Assembly (NCBI GenBank): GCA_913009925.1
Contig: CAJVWY010000002.1
Location: 1-18,975 of the forward strand
Source of the DNA: an uncultured bacterium
Lineage (GTDB): Bacteria; Actinomycetota; Thermoleophilia; BMS3ABIN01
Direction: 5' to 3'
DNA: 18,975 nucleotides
This document shows, one piece after another, positions 6,833-13,643 of the stretch. A program made the position numbers and the translations under genes. The notes beneath the pieces were generated by a model. That model ran no database searches and was not told the origin of the DNA. It saw only the letters and a program-made list of their open reading frames with translations. Each line of letters begins with the position of its first letter. The first letter of the stretch is position 1.

Positions 6833-6967
6833 ATGGCCTCTAAACAGAGTGACCACCGGGAACCTTACGCCAAGCCTGAGCTGGTAAAGCACGATAACTT
6901 GAAGGAGATAACCTTCGAGTGCCCCAACTGGCAGTGCAGCGTAACGGTTCCGCCACCGCCGGCTTAA
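6833..6967 (+). CDS. 44-residue RiPP-precursor-like peptide
   Basis: An AAAGGAG site lies about six bases before the ATG. The peptide splits into a charged, leader-like half and a Cys/Pro half. The leader carries Y12-A-K-P15-E-L17 and T27. If T27 is the penultimate leader residue, Tyr, Pro and Leu fall at -17, -14 and -12, the spacing described for lasso-peptide leaders bound by B1/PqqD-like proteins. The core would then be ECPNWQCSVTVPPPPA. It lacks Asp or Glu at positions 7-9, so a normal lasso macrolactam cannot form; two Cys four residues apart and a Pro4-Ala end are its features. It lies 45 bases after the propeller gene and before a strong palindrome, so the two are probably co-transcribed. 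Candidate leader-binding partner: the PqqD-like protein at 2638-2901. No modifying enzyme is in the window. It may also be an unmodified small protein. Confidence 0.7.
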   Translation: MASKQSDHREPYAKPELVKHDNLKEITFECPNWQCSVTVPPPPA

Positions 6968-6997
6968 CAGCCCGCGGCAAGCGGTAAGGCTAACGAC

Positions 6998-7029
6998 CGG
7001 AGGGCGGCCCTTGCAAGGGCCGCCCTCCG
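6998..7029 (+). terminator. Perfect 32-base palindrome, probable terminator or transcript-end hairpin
   Basis: Each half is CGGAGGGCGGCCCTTG or its exact complement, giving a very stable GC-rich hairpin 30 bases after the peptide stop. It is followed by TCATTTATGG, which is only a weak U-tract, so efficient intrinsic termination is not certain. It may protect the 3' end of the propeller-peptide mRNA. Confidence 0.6.
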
Positions 7030-7186
7030 TCATTTATGGGCGGTTAAACCATATCGCCCTCATTCAGTTCCACGGGATTATAAAGCAAAAAAGCTCCCCT
7101 GTCCCCTGAATAAAGAAAAATGACCCGTATGCCGATAACGCTAACGAAGGAAAAGCAGCAAGGGCAACCAAGCAACTTCAGGAGGA

Positions 7187-7218
7187 CCTTTTAGGGTGAG
7201 ACGATGAGTCTCGGAAGG
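7187..7218 (+). promoter_or_regulatory. Structured leader with mini-frame before the zinc-ribbon gene
   Basis: The inner arms GAGAC (7198-7202) and GTCTC (7208-7212) and outer CCTT/AAGG can pair. A perfect AGGAGG (7180-7185) precedes a six-codon frame, MSLGRL, at 7204-7224, whose stop overlaps another ATG (7221) in a different frame. The next real gene starts with TTG at 7244 and has no good ribosome site of its own. This could be a translation-coupled leader. I match it to no known riboswitch class. Confidence 0.35.
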
Positions 7219-7243
7219 CTATGAAATCTATTCGAACTGCAGA

Positions 7244-7687
7244 TTGTCTACAAAAAACAAAAAACAGGAAAACGAATATTTCATACAGCGAGTCATCCTC
7301 TCACAAGGTCAGGTAATAGACCTGGTCTGCTTCGATGAAGATGAATGCGTCGAAAGCATAATTGAGGAAATCATGACTGAACTGCAGAAAAAAAAGACAG
7401 AAATCCAGACCTGCCCCCTCTGTAAATCAGAGCTGGTCTACCCCGTTGAACGGTGCCAGGTCAACGATATGGAGTGGAAAGTGCTGTTGCTCTGTCCCAA
7501 CTGTTCGTGCAAGCGGGAAATGGTCGTCGAACGCGAGACCGTGCGCGAACTGCTGAAGAACGCCAGGGTGGGCCGTGAGTCCCTGATGAGAGAACTGGAC
7601 AGGATGCAGAAGAGAAACATGGAAGAGGAAGTTGATAAATTCATCTGCGCTCTCAACAAGGATCATATCCTTCCCATTGATTTCTAG
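7244..7687 (+). CDS. Small zinc-ribbon protein of unknown function
   Basis: This 147-residue protein has an acidic N-terminal part (LVCFDEDECVESIIEEIMTEL), a central zinc ribbon TCPLC...LLLCPNC, then a charged helical tail (VRELLKNARVGRESLMRELDRMQKRNMEEEVDKF) with coiled-coil character. The CxxC pair spacing is typical of a structural Zn site. The start is a TTG; an in-frame stop at 7205-7207 blocks extension and no ATG or GTG lies in between. It has no convincing ribosome site, so the start is uncertain; the next in-frame Met is in EEIMTEL. I do not recognise the family. It is followed 73 bases later by another small Cys-rich gene on the same strand. Confidence 0.65.
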   Translation: MSTKNKKQENEYFIQRVILSQGQVIDLVCFDEDECVESIIEEIMTELQKKKTEIQTCPLCKSELVYPVERCQVNDMEWKVLLLCPNCSCKREMVVERETVRELLKNARVGRESLMRELDRMQKRNMEEEVDKFICALNKDHILPIDF

Positions 7688-7760
7688 ATCTTCTTAACCG
7701 CACCCCGGCGGCTGGGCAAAACGGGGAACAGGGAAAACGGGGGAGGCATCATCGTTTACT

Positions 7761-8015
7761 GTGAGCAAAAACATGATGCCGGACATTCCAGAGATACGAA
7801 GCAAGCCGGGCTGCGGTTGTCCCGTGGAACAGCCCGCACCCCAGATGTGCGTCAATTGCATCGAATCCAGCGGTGGCGCCCTCAGCAACATCCAGAGGAT
7901 GATGGCCGGCCCCAACGGCGTCGTGGTCGGGGTGAAGCTGCGTAACGCCGCTGAAGTGCAGGGCTGGATGGAATCACTGGATACCGGCAGATGTCCCTGC
8001 CTGTCGTTCACCTGA
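7761..8015 (+). CDS. Small six-cysteine protein of unknown function
   Basis: The product is 84 residues from GTG (7761), or 80 from the ATG at 7773. It has three Cys pairs: GCGCP and MCVNC near the N-terminus and RCPC near the C-terminus, around a globular-looking middle (GALSNIQRMMAGPNGVVVGVKLRNAAEVQGWMESL). Paired Cys suggest metal binding or disulfides. A purine-rich GGGGGAGG lies about 14 bases before the GTG, longer than usual, so the start is not certain. No signal peptide is visible. It converges on rho, with 35 bases between the stops. I do not recognise the family. Confidence 0.6.
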   Translation: MSKNMMPDIPEIRSKPGCGCPVEQPAPQMCVNCIESSGGALSNIQRMMAGPNGVVVGVKLRNAAEVQGWMESLDTGRCPCLSFT

Positions 8016-8050
8016 GCGAACAGCCCGAAAGAGTCCTTGTGAACCGCCCG

Positions 8051-9241
8051 TCACTTGGCGGAATTCTTCTGGATCTCCTTGAGGAAGTGGGCGTTATCCT
8101 TGGTGTCACGCAGTTTGGAGATGAGCAGTTCGATGGCGGCGCCGGGGTCTAGAGCGTGAAGCACATTTCTCAGCTTCCACACCTGAATCGCCTCTTCTTC
8201 CTCCATCAGCAACTCCTCCTTGCGGGTACCGGAACGTTCGATGTCAATGGCCGGGAAGATGCGCTTGTCGGCCAGCCTCCGGTCAAGATGCAGCTCCATG
8301 TTACCGGTGCCCTTGAACTCCTCGAAGATAACCTCGTCCATGCGGCTGCCCGTATCCACCAGGGCGGTAGCCAGTATGGTCAGCGAGCCGCCCTCCTCCA
8401 CGTTCCTGGCTGCCCCGAAAAACTTCTTCGGCGGGTAGAGCGCGGTGGAATCCACACCTCCCGAGAGGATGCGTCCGCTGGCCGGTGCACTCAGGTTATA
8501 GGCTCGCGCCAGCCTGGTGATGCTGTCCAGCAGCACTACCACGTCACGTCCTGATTCGACCAGGCGTTTGACCCGATCCAGTACCAGCTCGGCTACCTGG
8601 ATATGATTTTCCGACGGCTGATCGAAAGTCGAACTTACCACCTCACCGTTGACCGAACGCTCCATGTCGGTAACTTCTTCCGGGCGCTCATCCACCAGCA
8701 GGACCAGCAGATAGACGTCCGGGTTGTTGGCCGTGACGCTATTGGCGATCTGCTTGAGGATGGTAGTCTTGCCCGCCTTGGGTGGTGACACGATCAAGCC
8801 CCGCTGGCCCTTGCCGATAGGGGTGGTCAGGTCGATAACCCGCGTGGCGATCTCGGTGGGCTCGGTCTCCAGGCGCAGGCGTTCCGTGGGAAACAGAGGC
8901 GTCAGCCGGTCGAAATTGGGCCGGTTGCGCGCTTCCTCCGGGTCCAGCCCGTTGACCGCCACGATCTTCAGCAACGCGTTGTATTTCTCGCTGTCCTTGG
9001 GTTCCCTGACCTGCCCCGACACCTCGTCGCCGCGCCGGAGGCCGAAACGCCGTATCTGGGACATGGATACATAGATGTCGTTGTCGCTCTGATTATAACC
9101 ACGGGTGCGCAGAAAACCGAACCCGTCCGGTAACAGGTCCAGAGTCCCCGTGCGGATATTGACGTTCTCCTCCGCAGCGTTACCCGAACCTTCGCTCTTC
9201 CTGGTCTTTTTATCCTGTTCCTGGTTTTCCTTGACTGCCAT
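8051..9241 (-). CDS. rho: Transcription termination factor Rho
   Basis: This is the hexameric RNA-DNA helicase that ends transcription. The 396-residue protein has the cold-shock-like RNA-binding domain (GTLDLLPDGFGFLR, DNDIYVSMSQIRRFGLRRGD; about 31-95), then the RecA-like motor: Walker A PPKAGKTT (153-160), catalytic DERPEEVTDM, Walker B VVVLLDSITRLARAYN, the Q-loop region PPKKFFGAARN, and the end FLKEIQKNSAK. The first 28 residues are short and charged, so the N-terminal helical Rho_N subdomain found in the E. coli protein is missing. The start ATG (9239-9241) is the natural one; upstream DNA shows no Rho_N in any frame. It is the last gene of the minus-strand run, 315 bases after pgk2. 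Confidence 0.97.
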   Translation of the reverse strand: MAVKENQEQDKKTRKSEGSGNAAEENVNIRTGTLDLLPDGFGFLRTRGYNQSDNDIYVSMSQIRRFGLRRGDEVSGQVREPKDSEKYNALLKIVAVNGLDPEEARNRPNFDRLTPLFPTERLRLETEPTEIATRVIDLTTPIGKGQRGLIVSPPKAGKTTILKQIANSVTANNPDVYLLVLLVDERPEEVTDMERSVNGEVVSSTFDQPSENHIQVAELVLDRVKRLVESGRDVVVLLDSITRLARAYNLSAPASGRILSGGVDSTALYPPKKFFGAARNVEEGGSLTILATALVDTGSRMDEVIFEEFKGTGNMELHLDRRLADKRIFPAIDIERSGTRKEELLMEEEEAIQVWKLRNVLHALDPGAAIELLISKLRDTKDNAHFLKEIQKNSAK

Positions 9242-9556
9242 TTTTTCTCTTTCTCGCTTGCCGGTCTTGCCGGTTTGAATGGATGTGAACTCTTTTCAGG
9301 TATCGTTCAGGTGATTTTGGGCTGGAAGCTGTTTTTGCGTCCTTCCCTCTCGCCCCTGCCACCACATATGGAATATCCGAAGACTGATTGAACATCTGGA
9401 TGAATACCCGTATATCTTCCGGAAACATCGGGGGGAAATTCATAATGCCGCAACCGGGAAGCGTGATAAAGGTTACGTGCAAAGGATGTCGGATACTTGC
9501 CGTATTTACTTTAATAAAAAAACCGCCGTTTGAAAAGACCTCCGTCGATATTTCTT
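9242..9556 (-). other. 315-base gap between the cDPG genes and rho
   Basis: This region is AT-rich near pgk2. It probably carries the rho promoter and leader, but I could not fix convincing -35/-10 boxes. A short hairpin followed by T-run lies at 9516-9531. A 90-codon minus-strand frame (9210-9482) overlaps the rho start in another frame and looks unlike a protein, so I do not call it. Confidence 0.4.
9516..9531 (-). terminator. Weak intrinsic terminator candidate after pgk2
   Basis: On the minus strand AAAC-GGCG-GTTT forms a four-base-pair stem that runs into seven T residues, about 26 bases after the pgk2 stop. The stem is short, so at most partial termination is expected. Confidence 0.3.
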
Positions 9557-10498
9557 TCAGCCCGTGTTTATCATCAGGCCGCTGGACTGCTGGTAACGGT
9601 TCACCGAATCCAGCACGATATCCATGGCCATGGCCACCGCATCGTCTATGCTCTGGTTATCGATGACCGGGACCCCGGCCTTCCCGGCCCTTTCCACCAG
9701 ATACCTCTGTACCAGCCTGATCTTCTCAATGTTGTCCAGATATTTCTTCAGGGAACGCACTCCGTCCGTTTCCTGATCGCGAACGAAGAAATGGCTCTTG
9801 TGGTGATCCTCGTCCTTTACGATGAGCACCATCTGGATAACGATGGCATCATGCCAGTGTTCCTCGTTCAGGTAGCCGGGGACAATATGGGCTCCTTCCA
9901 GCACCATCCTCGTTCCCTCGCGGATGGACCTCTCGATGATAGCGTTGATGCCCACGCTCACCTTTTCGACCTGCTCGATATATCCGGCCAGATCGCGGTT
10001 CACCCCTCTGGCCATGTCCAGTCTCACCGCCTTTGCCGCTTCAAAGGAGGAGTAATGTATGGCCGGCATCAACTCTTCGGAAAAGAAGGCCCGCATCACC
10101 TGCCGTACCGAATCACTGGAGGTCAGCCGCGTCACGCCCAGCCGGTGGGCCACCTGCGTGGCCAAGGTGCTCTTGCCCACCCCGGTGGCGCCGCCGATGA
10201 GGATGACTATGGGTTTCTCCAGCTTCCCCAGCATACGCCACCGCCGGTAGCGCTCAGTAAAACTCTGCCCTTCCTCCTCGCCCAGGACCTGCTGGGCGAT
10301 CTCGCGCAGCCGCCTGAGTGAGATGCTCGACTGGCCGCTATCGTGAAGATGCTGCTCGATCTCACGGGCGACATGGTAGGCACGCTCCGGCGGCAGGCCC
10401 GTGGCCATGATGGACTGGGCCATCAGACCCTTGGAGTACGGCAGGCCGTATTCCTTGTCCACGATCTGCAGGTCTGGATGTATATCCTTTTCCACCAT
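9557..10498 (-). CDS. pgk2: 2-phosphoglycerate kinase (cDPG pathway)
   Basis: This enzyme phosphorylates 2-phosphoglycerate to 2,3-diphosphoglycerate, the first step to cyclic 2,3-diphosphoglycerate. The 313 residues start with an ATP-cone-like domain (about 8-90; YGLPYSKGLMAQSIMATGLP, IEQHLHDSG), followed by a P-loop kinase: IGGATGVGKST (101-111), LTSSDSVRQVMR, VLEGAHIVPGYL and FFVRDQETDG. Length and the cone-plus-kinase order match the 2-phosphoglycerate kinases of methanogens. The ATG is at 10496-10498; only three bases separate it from the cpgS stop, so the two are co-translated. The adjacent cpgS makes the function call stronger than sequence alone. No ribosome site stands out, which also suggests coupling. 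Confidence 0.88.
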   Translation of the reverse strand: MVEKDIHPDLQIVDKEYGLPYSKGLMAQSIMATGLPPERAYHVAREIEQHLHDSGQSSISLRRLREIAQQVLGEEEGQSFTERYRRWRMLGKLEKPIVILIGGATGVGKSTLATQVAHRLGVTRLTSSDSVRQVMRAFFSEELMPAIHYSSFEAAKAVRLDMARGVNRDLAGYIEQVEKVSVGINAIIERSIREGTRMVLEGAHIVPGYLNEEHWHDAIVIQMVLIVKDEDHHKSHFFVRDQETDGVRSLKKYLDNIEKIRLVQRYLVERAGKAGVPVIDNQSIDDAVAMAMDIVLDSVNRYQQSSGLMINTG

Positions 10499-10501
10499 AG
10501 G

Positions 10502-11869
10502 TCAGCTGAAATCGGCTATCGCCTGTTCGGCCAGGTCGATGACGAGGCGCACCAGACGCTCATCGCCATCCACCTCCGTCGGCACGTTATCGCAGAAGAC
10601 CACCTCGGTCCCCCGCCTTGCCGCCTCTTCCGCCACCACGTCCACTGCCGCCGCCTTGATCTCGGTCAGGAAAATATCCACCTCTCCCTCCCCCAGACCC
10701 GAAAGAGCCTGGCGCAGCTTTCTCCTGTCGGCCAACTCCGTTGAGATAAAATCGACGGTACAACCATATGTCGAAGAGATATATTCGGCGATACGGTCCA
10801 CCACTTCCCCCTGGGCTGTCGTAAAATAGGCTACTCTCCTGCCGCGGATATCACCATGCGGCTTCGGCCTGAGCACCGTAGCCACCACTTCCGCCGATGG
10901 ATTCAGCTCCCGGATGTCTTTCTTAAGCTTTTCCACCTTCGCCGGTCCGGCTAGCGGCTGTTCGCACATGGTCAGAACTACCAGGTCCGATATCAGGATG
11001 CGAAAGGATCCCAGATATCCGAGAATATATTCATAGGGCTGGTCGGCCCCGGCGATACAGATGGTCCTGTTCACCTTGATGGGTGGAAGGGCCGCGCCGC
11101 TCCCCTCAAACACCAGCAGGTCCGCCGACAGCTTTTCCGCTATCCTCGCGCCCTCGACCACGTTGGAGACGAACGGTTCACCTGCCAGTCCGCCGCCACA
11201 ACGCCGGCAACCAACCGTCGTCACCGAGCTCAGCGCCGCGTCCTCCAGATAGTCTGAAGCGGCATGCCTGCCTTGACGGCTGTACGCAAGCAGTTCGTCT
11301 ACGCCGATACGGTGCCGCCTGCCCTCGATTACCTCCGGCTCCGGCGGCCCACCGCGGCCCATGGCCACCACGACCACCCCTTCGTCCCGGCCCGACAGGG
11401 AGAATTCCCTGGAAACCTCCCGGGCGATAAAGCCGCTTACCGCGGTTTTGCCGATCCTTTTGCCGGTGCCGATAATGGAAATAGAGGGCTTCTGGGAAAG
11501 CTCATGGAAAGATGGTGGAAGTAAGGTAAAGTCTGCGCCCTGATATTCAGCCCCGGAAGCCAAAGTCAAACTGGCATACCGGAAACGCTCTTTATATCCT
11601 AACACCGGCTCGTCGCTCAAGTCAATCACCACCTCGGGCTCATGCTCGCTGATGGCCAGCAACAGCGCTTCAGACGCGTCCTCGTGCAGAAATACGGGAA
11701 CTCCATACTCATTTTGTTCCGCGTCGCCCACCAGCGACGTATCGATCTTCTCCGTGCCCCCGAGGAAGACCGCTGCCCGCAGGTCGAACCGGGCGGAGAC
11801 CTCCCCCAGCGCCTCCCTGACTACCTCGGGGTAATGCTCACCATCTATAAGGGCGATAGCCCGTTTCAC
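10502..11869 (-). CDS. cpgS: Cyclic 2,3-diphosphoglycerate synthetase
   Basis: This enzyme uses ATP to close 2,3-diphosphoglycerate into its cyclic pyrophosphate (cDPG), a cytoplasmic thermoprotectant and phosphate reserve in methanogens such as Methanothermus. The 455-residue protein starts MKRAIALIDGEHYPEVV, typical of the family, and has a P-loop IIGTGKRIGKT (132-142), then AMGRGGPPEPEVI, a Cys pair in VGCRRCGGG, VFEGSGAALPPI, and a C-terminal part TVLRPKPHGDIRGRRVAYFTTA. The start is GTG (11867-11869), with an AAGGAG eight bases upstream inside the preceding gene. It overlaps the stop of the metallophosphoesterase by four bases (GTGA), and pgk2 follows after three. Bacterial copies are uncommon, so lateral origin or an old bacterial lineage is possible. 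Confidence 0.9.
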   Translation of the reverse strand: MKRAIALIDGEHYPEVVREALGEVSARFDLRAAVFLGGTEKIDTSLVGDAEQNEYGVPVFLHEDASEALLLAISEHEPEVVIDLSDEPVLGYKERFRYASLTLASGAEYQGADFTLLPPSFHELSQKPSISIIGTGKRIGKTAVSGFIAREVSREFSLSGRDEGVVVVAMGRGGPPEPEVIEGRRHRIGVDELLAYSRQGRHAASDYLEDAALSSVTTVGCRRCGGGLAGEPFVSNVVEGARIAEKLSADLLVFEGSGAALPPIKVNRTICIAGADQPYEYILGYLGSFRILISDLVVLTMCEQPLAGPAKVEKLKKDIRELNPSAEVVATVLRPKPHGDIRGRRVAYFTTAQGEVVDRIAEYISSTYGCTVDFISTELADRRKLRQALSGLGEGEVDIFLTEIKAAAVDVVAEEAARRGTEVVFCDNVPTEVDGDERLVRLVIDLAEQAIADFS

Positions 11870-12702
11870 CCGGGACTCTCCTTGTTTTGGTCTGCCGATT
11901 TCTCGAAAGCGAAGGTGGATGGATAGAACCTGATTATCTGGTCGGCATCGTGGAAGGGGTATTTCCTCCAGACCGTCACCTCGTCGTCACTGATCTCGAT
12001 AACGTTGTAGCAGGGGCGCACCTTGCCGCGAAGCCTGAGGGTGCAGACGGTGCCGGCATTGACAGCGAACATGTTCTCCAGACGCCAGGCGTTGGGTACG
12101 TGCTTGTGGCCGCTCAGCACCAGGTTGACGCCACACTCCTGCAGCACCTGAAGGGTATCGCCGGCATCATAGACGACATTACGCTCACGACCCGTGCCGG
12201 GAACGGGCAACAGGTGATGGTGCAGCATGAAGACCCGGAAATTGGCAGGCGTCTCGAACTGCTCCTTCAGCCAATGGTAACGATGGCGACCGATAGTGCC
12301 GTAATCGAGATCGGGTTCGGACGAGTCTACACCGATGATACTGATACCGTCCCGGTGGCGGCAGACCTGCCGGGAGCCGAACATGTCCTCAAAGTGCACA
12401 TAGCCCACATTGCGGGCGTCGTGATTCCCCGGCACCACCAGCATATTCTCACACTGGATCTTGTCCAGATAGCTCTTGGCCAGCAGGTATTCCTGCTTGA
12501 ACCCCTCATCGGTCAGGTCGCCGGTAACGACCACCACGTTGGGCTTGAGCTCGTTCAGTTCGATGACAGCGCGGTCCATGAGGTTGGGCACGAAATACTG
12601 CGAACCGGCGTGCATATCGGATATATGGGCCACAACGAATGGTTTTTCCTTGGTGATTTTCCCGGTTTTTTCCGATGGCGACACGGCTGCATCAGGGTTC
12701 AT
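11866..12702 (-). CDS. Calcineurin-like metallophosphoesterase
   Basis: This 278-residue dimetal phosphoesterase of the CpdA/Icc-like class has all metal-site motifs: D29-M-H31 in ISDMHAG, GDLTDEG (61-67), GNHDARN (92-98), the HHH run at 161-163, and GHKH (198-201). It is predicted cytoplasmic, with no signal peptide. Relatives hydrolyse cyclic nucleotides, nucleotide pyrophosphates or phospholipid heads; sequence does not tell which. It overlaps cpgS by four bases, so a role in cDPG or glycerate-phosphate turnover is worth considering (inference). The start at 12700-12702 has an AGGAGA site seven bases upstream. It lies 75 bases downstream of coaX. Confidence 0.88.
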   Translation of the reverse strand: MNPDAAVSPSEKTGKITKEKPFVVAHISDMHAGSQYFVPNLMDRAVIELNELKPNVVVVTGDLTDEGFKQEYLLAKSYLDKIQCENMLVVPGNHDARNVGYVHFEDMFGSRQVCRHRDGISIIGVDSSEPDLDYGTIGRHRYHWLKEQFETPANFRVFMLHHHLLPVPGTGRERNVVYDAGDTLQVLQECGVNLVLSGHKHVPNAWRLENMFAVNAGTVCTLRLRGKVRPCYNVIEISDDEVTVWRKYPFHDADQIIRFYPSTFAFEKSADQNKESPG

Positions 12703-12777
12703 AGATCTGTCTCCTGGCGATTGGGAAGCGGCTTTTCAGCTTTCGGCTGGTGATCGGCATTCCATGAGAGTGTGAAG

Positions 12778-13560
12778 CTATTTCTTTTGGTTCCTCGCAT
12801 CTATGAGTTTCAAACCCTTCAGCGTCAGCAACGGGTCCACCTTGTCAAGCGTGCTCGTATGCGGGACTACCAGCCCGGCATTACCACCGGTGGCGATGGT
12901 CGGTACCGTATTGCTGCCGAGCTCCTCCCTTATACTTCCCACCATTCCATCTACCAAACCGGCGAAACCCAGCACTACGCCTGAGCAGAGAGAGGCAGCC
13001 GTGGTCTTGCCGATGGCCGTCACCGGATCGCAGAGTTCTATCATGGACAGCCGGGCGGCTTTGGCGGTAAGAGCTTCCAGCGACACCTCCACCCCCGGGG
13101 CAATGGCACCGCCCAGGTATTCCCCGTCCGCGGAGATGGCGCAGAAGGTCGTGGCGGTGCCGAAATCAACCACTATGCAGGGGCCTCCCAACTGATCAAG
13201 GGCCGCTACCGCGTTAACGATCCTGTCGGCGCCTACCTCATGTGGATTGTTGATCAGGATCGGCAGCCCGGTGCGGGTCCCCGGTCCGACTACCAGCACT
13301 TCCATGCTCTCAAAGCGTCCCGCCAACAGTTCATACTGGCCGGACAGGCTCGGCACCACCGAGGACGTGATCATTCGCCCGACCTCGTTCAGACGGAAGC
13401 CGTTCAGCGCCAGCAGGGAGGTGAAGGTCGCGGCCAGCTGATCGGCAGTCGCGTGCAGTTCGGTGGCTATGCGCCAATGCTCCTGGAGCCCGTCGCCGGA
13501 GAAAAGCCCAGCGACGGTTTGCGTATTGCCGATATCGATAGCAAGCAGCAAGGCTTCCAT
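12778..13560 (-). CDS. coaX: Type III pantothenate kinase
   Basis: This enzyme phosphorylates pantothenate, the first step of CoA synthesis; type III enzymes belong to the ASKHA fold, need a monovalent cation and are not inhibited by CoA. The 260 residues (normal length) show the phosphate-binding AIDIGNTQT (7-15, D9), GPGTRTGLPI, the GADRIVNA substrate motif (110-117), the second phosphate motif VVDFGTATT (130-138) and GGAIAPGV (150-157). The ATG at 13558-13560 gives the expected N-terminus, though its ribosome site is weak. It lies 83 bases after bioY and probably belongs to the same transcript. Confidence 0.95.
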   Translation of the reverse strand: MEALLLAIDIGNTQTVAGLFSGDGLQEHWRIATELHATADQLAATFTSLLALNGFRLNEVGRMITSSVVPSLSGQYELLAGRFESMEVLVVGPGTRTGLPILINNPHEVGADRIVNAVAALDQLGGPCIVVDFGTATTFCAISADGEYLGGAIAPGVEVSLEALTAKAARLSMIELCDPVTAIGKTTAASLCSGVVLGFAGLVDGMVGSIREELGSNTVPTIATGGNAGLVVPHTSTLDKVDPLLTLKGLKLIDARNQKK

Positions 13561-13643
13561 TGCGAGAGAAGTGTAGCAGAGACCTGCAGGGAGCGCGAGC
13601 CTTAATCCTGACGGCAGCCACCTACCCTATTGCCGAAGATGCA

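Noticed and set aside
6833..6967. Classical lasso peptide precursor
   Set aside because: The leader fits, but the core has no Asp/Glu at ring positions 7-9, and no cyclase or leader peptidase is in the window.
7034..7203. Riboswitch (c-di-GMP, TPP, fluoride and others considered)
   Set aside because: I could not line up the conserved core bases of any class; only a short hairpin is evident.
9210..9482. Minus-strand 90-codon frame overlapping the rho start, considered as a lost Rho_N domain
   Set aside because: Its sequence does not resemble Rho_N and its overlap with rho is in another frame, so it gives no support for a frameshifted longer Rho.
9530..10321. Plus-strand open frame of 263 codons
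   Set aside because: It is antisense to pgk2 and has no recognisable domain.
11887..12753. Plus-strand open frame of 288 codons
   Set aside because: It mirrors the metallophosphoesterase, which carries the real catalytic motifs.
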